Positions 6,599 to 15,490 of a stretch of DNA of 64,000 bases are shown in pieces. A model generated the notes under the pieces. That model saw only the letters and a program-made list of their open reading frames with translations. It searched no databases and was not told the origin of the DNA. Both the position numbers and the translations under genes were made by a program. Each line of letters starts with the position of its first letter. Positions within the stretch are counted from its first letter, which is position 1. The DNA is from Verrucomicrobiia bacterium (GTDB lineage Bacteria; Verrucomicrobiota; Verrucomicrobiia; Limisphaerales; JADLHS01), in the NCBI GenBank assembly GCA_026125285.1, contig JAHCLO010000021.1, forward strand, positions 1 through 64,000, written 5' to 3'.

Positions 6599-9460
6599 TT
6601 ACGCTTTTGCCACCAACTGCCGCAACACATAGGGCAGAATTCCGCCGTGCTGGTAATAATCAATCTCGATGGGTGTATCAATGCGGCAGCGGACGCTGAC
6701 TTCCTCCACGCCGCCGTCTTGGCGGGTAATTCTCAGCGTGAGGTCCTGCTGCGGTTTGATTGCCGCCGTAAGACCGACCATGTCGTAGGTCTCCGTGCCG
6801 TCGAGTTTCAGCGATTGCGCGGTGGTGCCGTCTTTGAATTGGAGCGGCAGCACACCCATGCCCACCAAGTTGCTGCGGTGGATGCGTTCGAAGCTCTGGG
6901 CAATGACAGCCTTCACCCCCAGCAACGCCGTGCCTTTGGCCGCCCAATCACGCGAACTGCCCGTGCCGTATTCCTGACCCGCCAGCACCACGAGTGGCGT
7001 CTTGGCTTTCGCGTATTCCATGGCCGCATGGTAAATGCTCGTCTGTTCGCCGCCGGGCTGGAGTCTGGTCACGCCGCCTTCGACGCCGGGCACCATGAGG
7101 TTCTTGATGCGCACATTGGCAAAGGTGCCGCGCGTCATCACCCGGTCGTTACCCCGGCGCGAGCCGTAGCTGTTAAAATCCACCGGCAGCACGCCGTGCT
7201 TCATCAGGTAATCGCCCGCCGGAGATGTCTTCTTGATCGAACCGGCCGGCGAAATGTGATCCGTGGTTACACTGTCGCCGAAAATCGCCAACGCCCGGGC
7301 GCCCTTGATCTCTCGAATTCCGTCAGGTTGCAGGGAGAAGTTCTCGAAGAATGGCGGCTCCTGAATGTAGGTGGAATTCTGATCCCACTCATAAACGTTG
7401 CCTACGGAAGAGGGAATTTCATTCCACTTGGGATTCTGGGCGGCGAAGTCTTGATACAACTTGCGGAACACCTCCGGCTGCAGGGCCGCCTGCATCAAAT
7501 CGCGCACCTCACGCAAGCTGGGCCACAGATCGCGCAGGTAAACCGGCTTGCCGTCCTTACCATTGCCAAGCGCCTCGCTCGCCAGGTCAATGTCCACCCG
7601 GCCGGCCAGCGCGAACGCCACCACGAGCGGAGGCGACATGAGGAAATTCGCCTTGATGCTTTGATGTACGCGCGCCTCAAAGTTGCGATTGCCGGACAAC
7701 ACCGACGCGGCGACGAGATCGTACTTGTTGATGGCATCCTCGACCGGCGATGACAGCGGGCCGGAATTGCCGATGCAGGTGGTGCAACCGTAGCCCACCA
7801 GATTGAAGCCGAGCTTGTCGAGATAAGGCTGCAAGCCGGTCTTGCTCAAATAATCCGTGACCACTCGCGAACCGGGTGCGAGCGACGCTTTCACCACCGG
7901 ATTCACCGCCAGACCGCGCTCGACCGCCCTCTTGGCCACCAACCCCGCCGCCAACATCACACTGGGATTCGAGGTGTTGGTGCAACTGGTAATCGCCGCA
8001 ATGAGCACGCTGCCATGATGCAGTTCGCTCTCGGCTTTTGGAAACGCGCCAGGCGGAAGTTGCTCCGGCGTATCTGGCGCCGGGTGCTGGTCGCGCATCT
8101 CGGATTCGCTCGGATCGACGCCCAGCTTGCGGTGTCCGTAGCTGTGGTCAATCAACGGATGCGCATCGCTGGCGGTATTCACCCGCGCCATCGTGCGCAA
8201 CTCCTCGGGCTTCTTGCCGAAACCATTTTCCGGCACGGGCCGGGTAAGCGAGCCAAGAAACTCCTCCTTGAGTTTGGGCAATTCGATCCGGTCCTGCGGT
8301 CGCTTTGGGCCGGCGACACTGGGCACCACCGTGCCGAGATCGAGGTCGAGTTCCTGCGAATAGGCAATGTCTCCCTTGGCCGGAATGCCAAACAACCCCT
8401 GGGCGCGGTAGTAATTCTCGTAGATCCGGCAGTGCTCGTCAGTGCGGCCGGTGGCCCGGAGATAATTGACGCACTCGCCGTCAATCGGGAAGAAACCCAT
8501 CGTGGCGCCGTATTCAGGCGCCATGTTCGCAATCGTGGCACGATCCACCACCGGCAGCGCCGTTGCGCCCGGACCAAAGAATTCAACAAACTTGCCGACC
8601 ACCTTCGCCTTGCGCAGTAATTGCGTGATCGTCAGCGCGAGGTCGGTGGCCGTCACGCCCTCACGCAAGGCACCCGTCAAATGAACACCCACCACGTCCG
8701 GTGTGAGAAAATACACCGGCTGCCCCAACATGCCGGCCTCCGCTTCAATGCCGCCCACGCCCCAGCCCACGATGCCGAGGCCGTTGATCATGGTGGTGTG
8801 CGAATCGGTGCCGACAAGCGTGTCGGGATAGTAGATTTGAGATTTGAGATTTGAGAATTGAGATTCCGAAGAGAGCACGCCTTTCGCCAGATATTCGAGA
8901 TTCACCTGATGCACGATGCCGATGCCAGGCGGAACGACCTTGAACGTCTCAAACGCCTGCATGCCCCACTTCAGAAACTGGTAACGCTCCTGATTGCGCT
9001 GAAACTCCATCTCCAGGTTCCGCTGCAACGCCTCCGCCGATCCGGCAAAATCCACCTGCACGGAATGGTCCACCACCAGGTCCACCGGCACGAGCGGCTC
9101 GATGATCTTGGGATTCTTCGCCAACCTAGCCACGGCGGAACGCATCGCCGCGAGATCAACGAGCAACGGCACCCCGGTGAAATCCTGCAACACGATGCGC
9201 GCCACGACAAAAGGGATTTCTTCGGTGCGCGGTTCGTTGGGCCTCCAATTCGCCAACGCGCGGACAGCCGCTTCGCTCACGCGTTTGCCATCGCAATTGC
9301 GCAGGACGGATTCCAGCACCAAACGGATGGAGACAGGGAGTTTGGAAATCGGGCCTATGCCGGCCTGTTCGAGTGCCGGCAACGAGTAAAAATACCCGGT
9401 GCGATCATTCCCCAAATTAAACGTCTGCCGTGAATCGAACAGGTTGTGCGTAGTGCTCAT
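6599..9460 (-). CDS. acnA: Aconitate hydratase (AcnA type)
   Basis: A full-length (953-residue) aconitase A of the citric acid cycle, interconverting citrate and isocitrate through cis-aconitate in the cytoplasm. The [4Fe-4S] cysteines are visible as TSCTNTSNP (Cys493) and [10 protein letters not shown] (Cys559, Cys562). The substrate-site blocks [43 protein letters not shown] and [16 protein letters not shown] are present. The start at ATG 9460 gives [14 protein letters not shown], typical of the family. One oddity is about 12 extra residues ([12 protein letters not shown], around residues 198-209) just before [11 protein letters not shown], encoded by a 7-base tandem repeat. The insertion keeps the frame and leaves all catalytic residues, so the enzyme is probably active. 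Confidence 0.97.
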   Translation of the reverse strand: MSTTHNLFDSRQTFNLGNDRTGYFYSLPALEQAGIGPISKLPVSIRLVLESVLRNCDGKRVSEAAVRALANWRPNEPRTEEIPFVVARIVLQDFTGVPLLVDLAAMRSAVARLAKNPKIIEPLVPVDLVVDHSVQVDFAGSAEALQRNLEMEFQRNQERYQFLKWGMQAFETFKVVPPGIGIVHQVNLEYLAKGVLSSESQFSNLKSQIYYPDTLVGTDSHTTMINGLGIVGWGVGGIEAEAGMLGQPVYFLTPDVVGVHLTGALREGVTATDLALTITQLLRKAKVVGKFVEFFGPGATALPVVDRATIANMAPEYGATMGFFPIDGECVNYLRATGRTDEHCRIYENYYRAQGLFGIPAKGDIAYSQELDLDLGTVVPSVAGPKRPQDRIELPKLKEEFLGSLTRPVPENGFGKKPEELRTMARVNTASDAHPLIDHSYGHRKLGVDPSESEMRDQHPAPDTPEQLPPGAFPKAESELHHGSVLIAAITSCTNTSNPSVMLAAGLVAKRAVERGLAVNPVVKASLAPGSRVVTDYLSKTGLQPYLDKLGFNLVGYGCTTCIGNSGPLSSPVEDAINKYDLVAASVLSGNRNFEARVHQSIKANFLMSPPLVVAFALAGRVDIDLASEALGNGKDGKPVYLRDLWPSLREVRDLMQAALQPEVFRKLYQDFAAQNPKWNEIPSSVGNVYEWDQNSTYIQEPPFFENFSLQPDGIREIKGARALAIFGDSVTTDHISPAGSIKKTSPAGDYLMKHGVLPVDFNSYGSRRGNDRVMTRGTFANVRIKNLMVPGVEGGVTRLQPGGEQTSIYHAAMEYAKAKTPLVVLAGQEYGTGSSRDWAAKGTALLGVKAVIAQSFERIHRSNLVGMGVLPLQFKDGTTAQSLKLDGTETYDMVGLTAAIKPQQDLTLRITRQDGGVEEVSVRCRIDTPIEIDYYQHGGILPYVLRQLVAKA
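8834..8861. repeat. 7-bp tandem repeat read in frame within acnA
   Basis: Three exact GATTTGA units (8834-8840, 8841-8847, 8848-8854) are followed by the variant GAATTGA (8855-8861). On the minus strand they encode the [10 protein letters not shown] segment that interrupts an otherwise conserved aconitase stretch. The base composition is visibly richer in A and T than the surrounding gene. Confidence 0.85.
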
Positions 9461-9543
9461 AAGTCGTTACCGGCCGATCTTCCCGGCCAAGAGAGCCAAA
9501 ACAGTGACGATGGATGGCCGCTCCGTCAAGCTTGGTAAAGGAA

Positions 9544-9570
9544 ACGCCAGCCGAAAAAAGCGGCTGGCGT
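9544..9570 (-). terminator. Possible terminator hairpin after the Gfo/Idh operon
   Basis: A perfect 10-bp stem (9544-9553 with 9561-9570) encloses a 7-base A-rich loop, about 95 bases past the stop codon of the minus-strand oxidoreductase. The tract after the stem on the minus strand is only loosely T-rich, so termination strength is uncertain. Confidence 0.5.
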
Positions 9571-9664
9571 TCACGCGGAGGATCTTCCCAACCAAACCAT
9601 CGCCCTCGGCACTGGCAGACCTCTGCGGCCCGTTACCGCACCCAACCCCGTGCGATGCTGCAGT

Positions 9665-11080
9665 TCAAACTCCCGCCAGTTTCCACGGTTTCCGGAATTC
9701 GCGCGTCAGGAGCTTGCTCGCGTCCGTGTCACCGACGATGATTTCCTTTTTCGCATCCCACTTGAGCTTGCGCCCGACCATCATGGCGATGAGACCGAGG
9801 TGCCCGGGGATCGCCGAGGAATGCGCAGTTTCGACCGGCGTGATCGTGGGTTTTCGGGATTTGACACAATCGAGGAAGTTTCGGTAATGGTCGCTGGATT
9901 CGTAGAGCTTCACCTTGCGCGCGTCATCGGGGAGGCGGCGGGATTCCGCCCAATCGGGATTGGAGGATTCAAACGCGTTGCCGCGGTTTACCCACACCCA
10001 GCCGTCGGTGCCGATCCATTTGGTACCGCCGCGAATATCGCCGTGTCCGCCGGCGAGCACCATCTCCACGTCCCCCGGATACTTGGCCGTGACGCGATAC
10101 TTGGAACAGGTGTTCCAGATGGCGTTCTTCGCGGGGAATTCGCCCACGCCTTCCACTTCCGTCGGGCCGGAGTTGTCGCAATCCATGCCCCAATGCGCGA
10201 TGTCGCAGTGATGGCCGATCCAGTCGAGCAACTGGCCGCCACCCACGTTGTAGTTCCAGCGCCAGTTCATAAAGACCCGCGCTTCGATATGCGGCTCCAT
10301 CTGCGAAGGACCGAGCCACATATCGTAATCAAGGTCCGCCGGCGGTGGCGTCACCGCCAGGTCCCACGCCGGCGTGCCCGGCACGATTTTGGAGAGGTCC
10401 CTGGGCTTGTCCGGCAGTTGCGCCAGCTTCTCGATCAGTCCCTTGGACGTGCCGGCGAAATCGTGGTGGCCGCTGGGCAAACCCACCTCCACCCGTTTGA
10501 GCTTTCCGATCAACCCGTTGCGAACGATCTCCGAGCCATAATGAAAGTTGCGCTCCGACCGCTGCCACGAGCCGGTTTGCCAGATGCGCTGGTTGCGTTG
10601 GACAGCTTTCACAATCGCCTGTTGTTCCGCGATGGTGCGGGCCAACGGTTTCTCCCCGTATATGTCCTTCTTATTGTTCGCCGCCTCGACGGCCATCAGC
10701 GCGTGCCAGGTATCCGGCACGGCCAGCATGACGGCATCAATGTCCGTGCGGGCCATCATTTCACGATAGTCGTGGTAGCCTTTGCAGTCCTGGTTCTTGT
10801 AGTGACCGTTGATCGTGCCCAGACAGGCTTTCAGGTGTTGCTTGTGAATGTTGCACGCGGCCACCACCTGGCAGTCCGAATGATTCATGAGCGCCCGAGT
10901 GTTGCCCGGTCCTTGCATGCCCCAACCGACGACGCCCAGAGTAATCCGGTTGGACGGCGCCCCGGCCCCGCCCCGGCCCAAGGCGCTTGCGGGAATGAAA
11001 ACCGGGGCGGCCAGCGCCAGACTGGAGGTGGCAAGAAATTGACGGCGGGTGAATTTTGTACGACGCACGGTGTTTTTCAT
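9665..11080 (-). CDS. Tat-exported Gfo/Idh/MocA family oxidoreductase
   Basis: The 471-residue protein opens with a long Tat signal (MKNTVRRTKFTRRQFLATSS, then an alanine-rich core ending near ASALG). The Rossmann domain starts at TLGVVGWGMQGPGN. The family's EKP lysine motif is present as YGEKPLARTIAEQQ, and the C-terminal domain has GGGQLLDWIGHHCDIAHWG. Members are exported or periplasmic sugar oxidoreductases that often keep NAD(P) tightly bound. It lies 59 bases downstream of a second Gfo/Idh gene on the same strand, and the pair is probably co-transcribed and divergent from the GH172 gene at 12.7 kb. Substrate unknown. Confidence 0.9.
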   Translation of the reverse strand: MKNTVRRTKFTRRQFLATSSLALAAPVFIPASALGRGGAGAPSNRITLGVVGWGMQGPGNTRALMNHSDCQVVAACNIHKQHLKACLGTINGHYKNQDCKGYHDYREMMARTDIDAVMLAVPDTWHALMAVEAANNKKDIYGEKPLARTIAEQQAIVKAVQRNQRIWQTGSWQRSERNFHYGSEIVRNGLIGKLKRVEVGLPSGHHDFAGTSKGLIEKLAQLPDKPRDLSKIVPGTPAWDLAVTPPPADLDYDMWLGPSQMEPHIEARVFMNWRWNYNVGGGQLLDWIGHHCDIAHWGMDCDNSGPTEVEGVGEFPAKNAIWNTCSKYRVTAKYPGDVEMVLAGGHGDIRGGTKWIGTDGWVWVNRGNAFESSNPDWAESRRLPDDARKVKLYESSDHYRNFLDCVKSRKPTITPVETAHSSAIPGHLGLIAMMVGRKLKWDAKKEIIVGDTDASKLLTREFRKPWKLAGV

Positions 11081-11139
11081 AATATTGGGTGACGATTTGA
11101 TGGAACTTTGGATTCGATAAGGGTAAACAGTCTGCTCAT

Positions 11140-12561
11140 TCAGAAAGTGCCGGCGTGCCAGCCTTCGCGATACTTGCGTCGCAACAGCGTATTGGCCTCA
11201 GCGACATTTGTGATCTTCATGGCTTCGTGGTGCCACTGCAGTTTCTGGCCGGGAACGCGGACGGCCACGGTACCCAGCAGGATGGCTTCAGTCATCGGCC
11301 CGGTCTGGGTGAAATGGGATTCATTCTTCGCCGTGCCCAGGCAGGCATCCACGAAATGATGATAATGATCACGCGGTTCGAGTTTCGGGCGTGGCTGGTT
11401 TTCAAATTTCTTTTCCGGCAACAAGATGGGACCGCGACCCAGTTCATACAGCAGCGCGCCTTCCGTCCCGATCACCATCGCCGACTCGGTCGGATAATCC
11501 TTCACCGAGTAGAGGGCGCGAATGTTCTCCGGCGGGTAATAATCGCCGTCATACCACTCGACAGGCAGGGTCCGGCTCTCGGTCAGGTGGTTGCCCGGAA
11601 ACGTCCAGGTGATGTGTTGCCCCTGTGGCCAGGTGTCGGCCCGGCGCGCGGGCGAACTTTTCCAAGACTCCTGAACTTCCGCCACGACGTCGAGCGCAGG
11701 CTGAAGGCCAAGTCCTTTCCAAACCGCGTCAAAAATATGGCAGCCGATGTCGCCGGACCAACCGGTGCCGAAGTCCAACCAAGCCCGCCATTTGACAGGG
11801 TGGTAAATGTCCGCGGCGTAGGGACGAACCGGGGCGGTGCCCAGCCAGTGATCCCAGTTCACATGGGCGGGCGGTTGCGTGCCGGAGGCAGGGCGTGGTC
11901 CGGGGAGACGATAATGTTCGACCGCCCCTGGCCGGTTGGCGCAGAGATACACGTGTTTGATTTTCCCGATGGCCCCGGTCTTGAGGAAATGCACCACGGT
12001 GCGTTCGCCCTGGCTCGCCGCCATTTGCGTCCCCAGTTGCGTTACGACGTTCCTGGCCACGGAGGCTTCGGAGAGCGCACGCACTTCCGCCACATCATGG
12101 CACAGGGGCTTCTGGCAATAGACGTGTTTGCCCCGCTGGATGGCGTTGTAAGCGATGGCAAAGTGCATGTGATCGGGCACGGTGACGTTCACCGAGTCAA
12201 TTCGGTCGCCTTCCTTCTCCAACAACTCGCGCCAGTCAGAGTAGGTCTGCGCCCCGGGAAAATCCTTCGCGGCGCCGGCAAGGGCGTGGGCATCCACGTC
12301 GCACAACGCGGCGATCTGGAGCTTCGAGTGCCGCGCGAACGTGCCGCGGTCGCCCACCCCCATGCCGCCCACGCCGATGCAGGCGTGGTGCAGTTTTGAA
12401 TTCGGCGCGGCCGCGCGCAAACCTGATGGCAACAACAGCGGCGCTGCCAAACCCGTCAGTGTGGCGGCACGGAGGAACTGCCGGCGTGACAGCGAATGGG
12501 TGAACGAACCACCGCACGGGAGGGATTGCGCAGGACTGGTTTTCATAGCCGCAGCCAGCAT
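11140..12561 (-). CDS. Tat-exported Gfo/Idh/MocA family oxidoreductase
   Basis: The 473-residue frame starts at ATG 12561; an alternative ATG at 12546 is equally possible, as neither has an obvious ribosome-binding site. The Tat motif SRRQFLRAATL is followed by a hydrophobic stretch ending near GLRAAA. The Rossmann fold begins at HACIGVGGMGVGDRG, the conserved lysine block is YCQKPLCHDVAEVRAL (QKP instead of the usual EKP), and the C-terminal domain has DFGTGWSGDIGCHIFDAVW. It is an envelope sugar oxidoreductase in the same likely operon as the next Gfo/Idh gene. It differs from that one in sequence, so the two probably act on different positions or sugars. Confidence 0.9.
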   Translation of the reverse strand: MLAAAMKTSPAQSLPCGGSFTHSLSRRQFLRAATLTGLAAPLLLPSGLRAAAPNSKLHHACIGVGGMGVGDRGTFARHSKLQIAALCDVDAHALAGAAKDFPGAQTYSDWRELLEKEGDRIDSVNVTVPDHMHFAIAYNAIQRGKHVYCQKPLCHDVAEVRALSEASVARNVVTQLGTQMAASQGERTVVHFLKTGAIGKIKHVYLCANRPGAVEHYRLPGPRPASGTQPPAHVNWDHWLGTAPVRPYAADIYHPVKWRAWLDFGTGWSGDIGCHIFDAVWKGLGLQPALDVVAEVQESWKSSPARRADTWPQGQHITWTFPGNHLTESRTLPVEWYDGDYYPPENIRALYSVKDYPTESAMVIGTEGALLYELGRGPILLPEKKFENQPRPKLEPRDHYHHFVDACLGTAKNESHFTQTGPMTEAILLGTVAVRVPGQKLQWHHEAMKITNVAEANTLLRRKYREGWHAGTF

Positions 12562-12587
12562 GGCGGGCGCATGAACAATTTCAAGTG

Positions 12588-12625
12588 CGATTCTTCTTCA
12601 GATTCTTCTTCAGACTCTGATTCAA
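12588..12625. repeat. Short tandem repeat between divergent genes
   Basis: Roughly three 12-base units, GATTCTTCTTCA twice and then the degenerate GACTCTGATTCA, lie in the 107-base divergent intergenic region between the Gfo/Idh and GH172 genes. Promoters for both directions must lie here, but no clear -35/-10 pair was recognised. Confidence 0.6.
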
Positions 12626-12668
12626 ATCGCAGTGGCTTGAAGGCCACGATTCTGTTAAAAGCCTCCGC

Positions 12669-14639
12669 ATGAGAGTTGTTCATTCCCTTGCCATCGGTTG
12701 TTTCCTGTTATCCGGCCTGCCAGTGCGTTGCGCGGCTGCGTCCCTCGGCCTCGAAGAATTGTATCGTCTGGATCGTTTGCCCGCCTTCAAGTCTTCTACG
12801 AGAATTGGCGCGGTTACCAGTTACGATCGTACTGGCGGCAATGACGACGGCTTCTCCGGTCGCTATTCCTTTGTGCGCAAGGACGAGGACGGAATTGTGC
12901 TGGCGGACCTCAAGGGGCCAGGCGTCATTTACCGCATCTGGACGCCGACGCCCACCGATGACGTCATGGAGTTCCTGTTCGACGGCGAAATGAAGCCGCG
13001 CATCGAGGTGAGGTTTCGGGACTTGTTCCTGGGCGAACATCCGGCGTTTCCGCGTCCATTGGTCGGCTTCGGAGCGGGTGGGTATTACTGTTATGTGCCC
13101 ATGGCCTTTGAGAAGTCCTGCGTCGTGCGCCTTCGTGCGCCGAAGGTGCAGTTCTATCAGATCAACTACGCGCTCTACGACGCAACCGCCGGCGTGACCA
13201 CGTTCCTTCCAAAGCTCTCGCCCGCAGACCTGAGCGCCTATGAAACGATCCTTGGTCTTTTCTCGCGCAGCGGATCAGACCTCAGCCAATTCACCGCACC
13301 GCCCGGAGCAAAGGTCAACGTGACCCAGGCCGCCGTCAAAGTAGAAGCACATTCAACGAAGCCGTTGTTCAAGGCCGATAAGGGCGGGCGAATTGTCGGT
13401 CTGCGGATCTCGCCAACTGACGCGCTCACCAGCAAAGCGCGCGACCTGTTGCTGAAAATCTCTTTCGACGGAGACCAGCCCGCCGTGCTTTGTCCGCTGG
13501 GGGATTTCTTCGGCTACGCGTGGGGGCAACCGGCCATGCAATCCCTACTGGTCGGCACGACCGGCGACATCAACTACTGTTATCTCCCCATGCCCTTTGA
13601 TCGCAGCGCCAGCATCGAGATCGTTTCCGAGCGCGCCACCCCCGTCGAACTGCGCGCGGAGGTCCTCCATGCCGCCGTGCCGCGCAAAGCCAATGAAGGC
13701 AAATGCTACGCTGTGTGGCGGCGCGAGAATCCCACTCAACTTGGCAAACCGTACACCTTCGTTGAAACCGAGGGACGCGGTCATCTCGTGGGTGTGGTTT
13801 TGCAGTCACAGGGATTCGAGTCCGGCAAGACCCTGTTCTTCGAGGGCGACGACCAGACAATGATTGATGGCGAACTGGTGATTCACGGGACTGGCTCGGA
13901 GGATTTCTTCAACGGCGGTTGGTACGACATACCAGACCGTTGGGAAAAGCGCATTTCGTTCCCGTTGAGCGGATGCCTTGGCTACGCCAAACACCTCGGG
14001 CGGACGGGCGGTTATCGCTTTTTCCTCGGCGACGCCTATCCGTTCCGCCGGGGCCTCCGCCAGACGATCGAACACGCGGGCGAGCAGAACAACATCCTCA
14101 CGGATTATTGCAGTGTCACCTACCTTTACTCGGAACACCGGCCAACCGCGGAGTTGTCCGTGCCACCGTTGAGGGACCGCGCGGTGAACGATCTCCATGA
14201 AGTGATCTTCCCGGCCGGGTGGCAGACACCGATTTATGCGTGGTCGTTTGAACGCGCAAGTTTGACGCGCAAGAAAATGCGCCTCGCCAACGAAGAAATC
14301 CGTTACCTCTCGCTCACCGCCGAAGGCAACGACTGGTTTGGACCGCACTTTTTCTCACCGGTATGCGATCTGCCGGTTGCGGGCCGGTATGCCATTTACC
14401 TCGAAGTGATCAAAGGACCAGCCCAGGCGAAGGTGCAGTTGTTCCAGTATGAAAACCCGGTCGCGGCCCCAGTGGACCTCTACGCGGAGCAACCCGAACG
14501 CAGCGGACGGTTGTTGCTCGGCAGATTGGACCTGCCCGCCGGCCCCAACAACCTGATGTTCAAACTCGTGGGACGCAACGAACAGTCCGCTGGCCTCGGA
14601 TTCGATTTGATCACTGTGATCTGCGTACGAGAACCGTAA
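12669..14639 (+). CDS. Secreted GH172-family (DUF2961) glycoside hydrolase
   Basis: This 656-residue protein has a signal peptide (MRVVHSLAIGCFLLSG, cleaved near RCAAA) and a full DUF2961 domain. Family blocks seen include RYSFVRKDEDGIVLADLKGPG near residue 65 and HGTGSEDFFNGGWYD in the second half, the strongest signature of the fold. DUF2961 is now glycoside hydrolase family 172, with members acting on difructose dianhydride and on D-arabinan or fructofuranosyl linkages. A C-terminal domain of about 120 residues after the core looks like a jelly-roll. It stands divergent from two Gfo/Idh genes, so a shared role in degrading an exogenous glycan is likely. The actual sugar cannot be read here. 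Confidence 0.87.
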   Translation: MRVVHSLAIGCFLLSGLPVRCAAASLGLEELYRLDRLPAFKSSTRIGAVTSYDRTGGNDDGFSGRYSFVRKDEDGIVLADLKGPGVIYRIWTPTPTDDVMEFLFDGEMKPRIEVRFRDLFLGEHPAFPRPLVGFGAGGYYCYVPMAFEKSCVVRLRAPKVQFYQINYALYDATAGVTTFLPKLSPADLSAYETILGLFSRSGSDLSQFTAPPGAKVNVTQAAVKVEAHSTKPLFKADKGGRIVGLRISPTDALTSKARDLLLKISFDGDQPAVLCPLGDFFGYAWGQPAMQSLLVGTTGDINYCYLPMPFDRSASIEIVSERATPVELRAEVLHAAVPRKANEGKCYAVWRRENPTQLGKPYTFVETEGRGHLVGVVLQSQGFESGKTLFFEGDDQTMIDGELVIHGTGSEDFFNGGWYDIPDRWEKRISFPLSGCLGYAKHLGRTGGYRFFLGDAYPFRRGLRQTIEHAGEQNNILTDYCSVTYLYSEHRPTAELSVPPLRDRAVNDLHEVIFPAGWQTPIYAWSFERASLTRKKMRLANEEIRYLSLTAEGNDWFGPHFFSPVCDLPVAGRYAIYLEVIKGPAQAKVQLFQYENPVAAPVDLYAEQPERSGRLLLGRLDLPAGPNNLMFKLVGRNEQSAGLGFDLITVICVREP

Positions 14640-14748
14640 TCCCCGACGAGAGCTCCTCGGATCATTGCGCCCCGCGTGAGGCTCTTTCAAGCCAGTAGCA
14701 GAGAGCCAGTAGCAGAGAACGTCAGTCCGCTCCGACTTTCAGAATGTT

Positions 14749-14773
14749 GGAGCCGACTTACGTCGGCGGCCAC
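14749..14773. repeat. Single arm of a family B palindrome
   Basis: The sequence GGAGCCGACTTACGTCGGCG matches one arm of the perfect palindrome inside the restriction-modification gene (17427-17495). No partner arm is seen nearby. It lies between the GH172 gene and the convergent peroxiredoxin. Confidence 0.6.
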
Positions 14774-14825
14774 AGGATTTTGAAAGTAGCTCGCGTGAGT
14801 TTTTGGACATCCGCCGGACGCACGA

Positions 14826-14849
14826 AAAAGGACGCCGTTGCCGGCGTCC
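14826..14849 (-). terminator. Rho-independent terminator of the peroxiredoxin gene
   Basis: Read on the minus strand, a 7-bp GC-rich stem (GGACGCC with GGCGTCC, 14830-14849) is followed directly by TTTTT. It lies 26 bases beyond the stop codon of the minus-strand peroxiredoxin gene. An interrupted outer stem (CGCAC with GTGCG) extends it. Confidence 0.8.
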
Positions 14850-14875
14850 GTGCGAATTTGACCTGTGACGGCTCG

Positions 14876-15352
14876 TCAGCCCAGCTTGGCGAGCGTGGCC
14901 TTGATCGCCTCGAAGTTGGGCAGGTCCTTGGGCGTGGGGGTTTGCTCGCTGTATTGAACGACGCCGTTCTTGTCCACGACAAACGCCGCGCGCGCCGCCG
15001 TCGAGCCGAAGCCGAGCAGATCATCCAGCAACACGCCGTAAGCCTTGGCCGTGGTCTTGTTCAAATCGCTGGCGAGCGTGACGCCGATGTTCTCCTTCTG
15101 CGCCCACGCCTGCTGCGCAAATGGACTATCCACGCTGACGGCGATCACCGCCGCATTGAGACCGGCGTAAGCACTGAGACCGGCGGTGATGTCGCACATT
15201 TCCGTGGTGCAAACACCGGTGAAAGCCAGCGGGAAGAACAGCAGCACGGTGTTCTTCTTGCCGAAGTTGTCGCTCAATTTAACGTCCGCATCCACGGGGG
15301 ACTTGGACTTGAGCGTGAAATCCGGCGCTTTCGTTCCAACTGCAATTGCCAT
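14876..15352 (-). CDS. Peroxiredoxin (AhpC/TSA family)
   Basis: A 158-residue thioredoxin-fold peroxidase that reduces hydrogen peroxide or organic peroxides in the cytoplasm. The peroxidatic cysteine sits in FPLAFTGVCTTEMCD, with the usual conserved Thr and Pro environment and a second Cys five residues later. The N-terminal FTLKSKSPVDADVKLSDNFGKKN and the DSPFAQQAWAQKE block are typical. The start at ATG 15352 gives MAIAVGTKAPDFTLK, and length matches the family. A Rho-independent terminator follows. It is separate from the Bcp-type peroxiredoxin at 21.4 kb. Confidence 0.93.
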   Translation of the reverse strand: MAIAVGTKAPDFTLKSKSPVDADVKLSDNFGKKNTVLLFFPLAFTGVCTTEMCDITAGLSAYAGLNAAVIAVSVDSPFAQQAWAQKENIGVTLASDLNKTTAKAYGVLLDDLLGFGSTAARAAFVVDKNGVVQYSEQTPTPKDLPNFEAIKATLAKLG

Positions 15353-15490
15353 AATCGTAATTCCTTTGTTCGACGGTTAACGGGTTTCGAGTTACGCCGC
15401 AAAGAATTGTTCACCTTTCCCTCCGTGTCAAATCGCGATTCCGACCGAACCGCACGTTGACCGGGTTTGCCCGATTCCTTAGCCTGCCCC

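Noticed and set aside
6443..7753. A 436-codon open frame on the plus strand
   Set aside because: It is antisense to acnA, whose frame carries all aconitase motifs; the antisense product shows only the Arg/His/Ala-rich composition expected of a GC-rich shadow frame.
9650..12399. Long plus-strand open frames (480 and 414 codons) over the two Gfo/Idh genes
   Set aside because: Both are antisense shadows of complete Tat-exported oxidoreductases, with no recognisable motif of their own.
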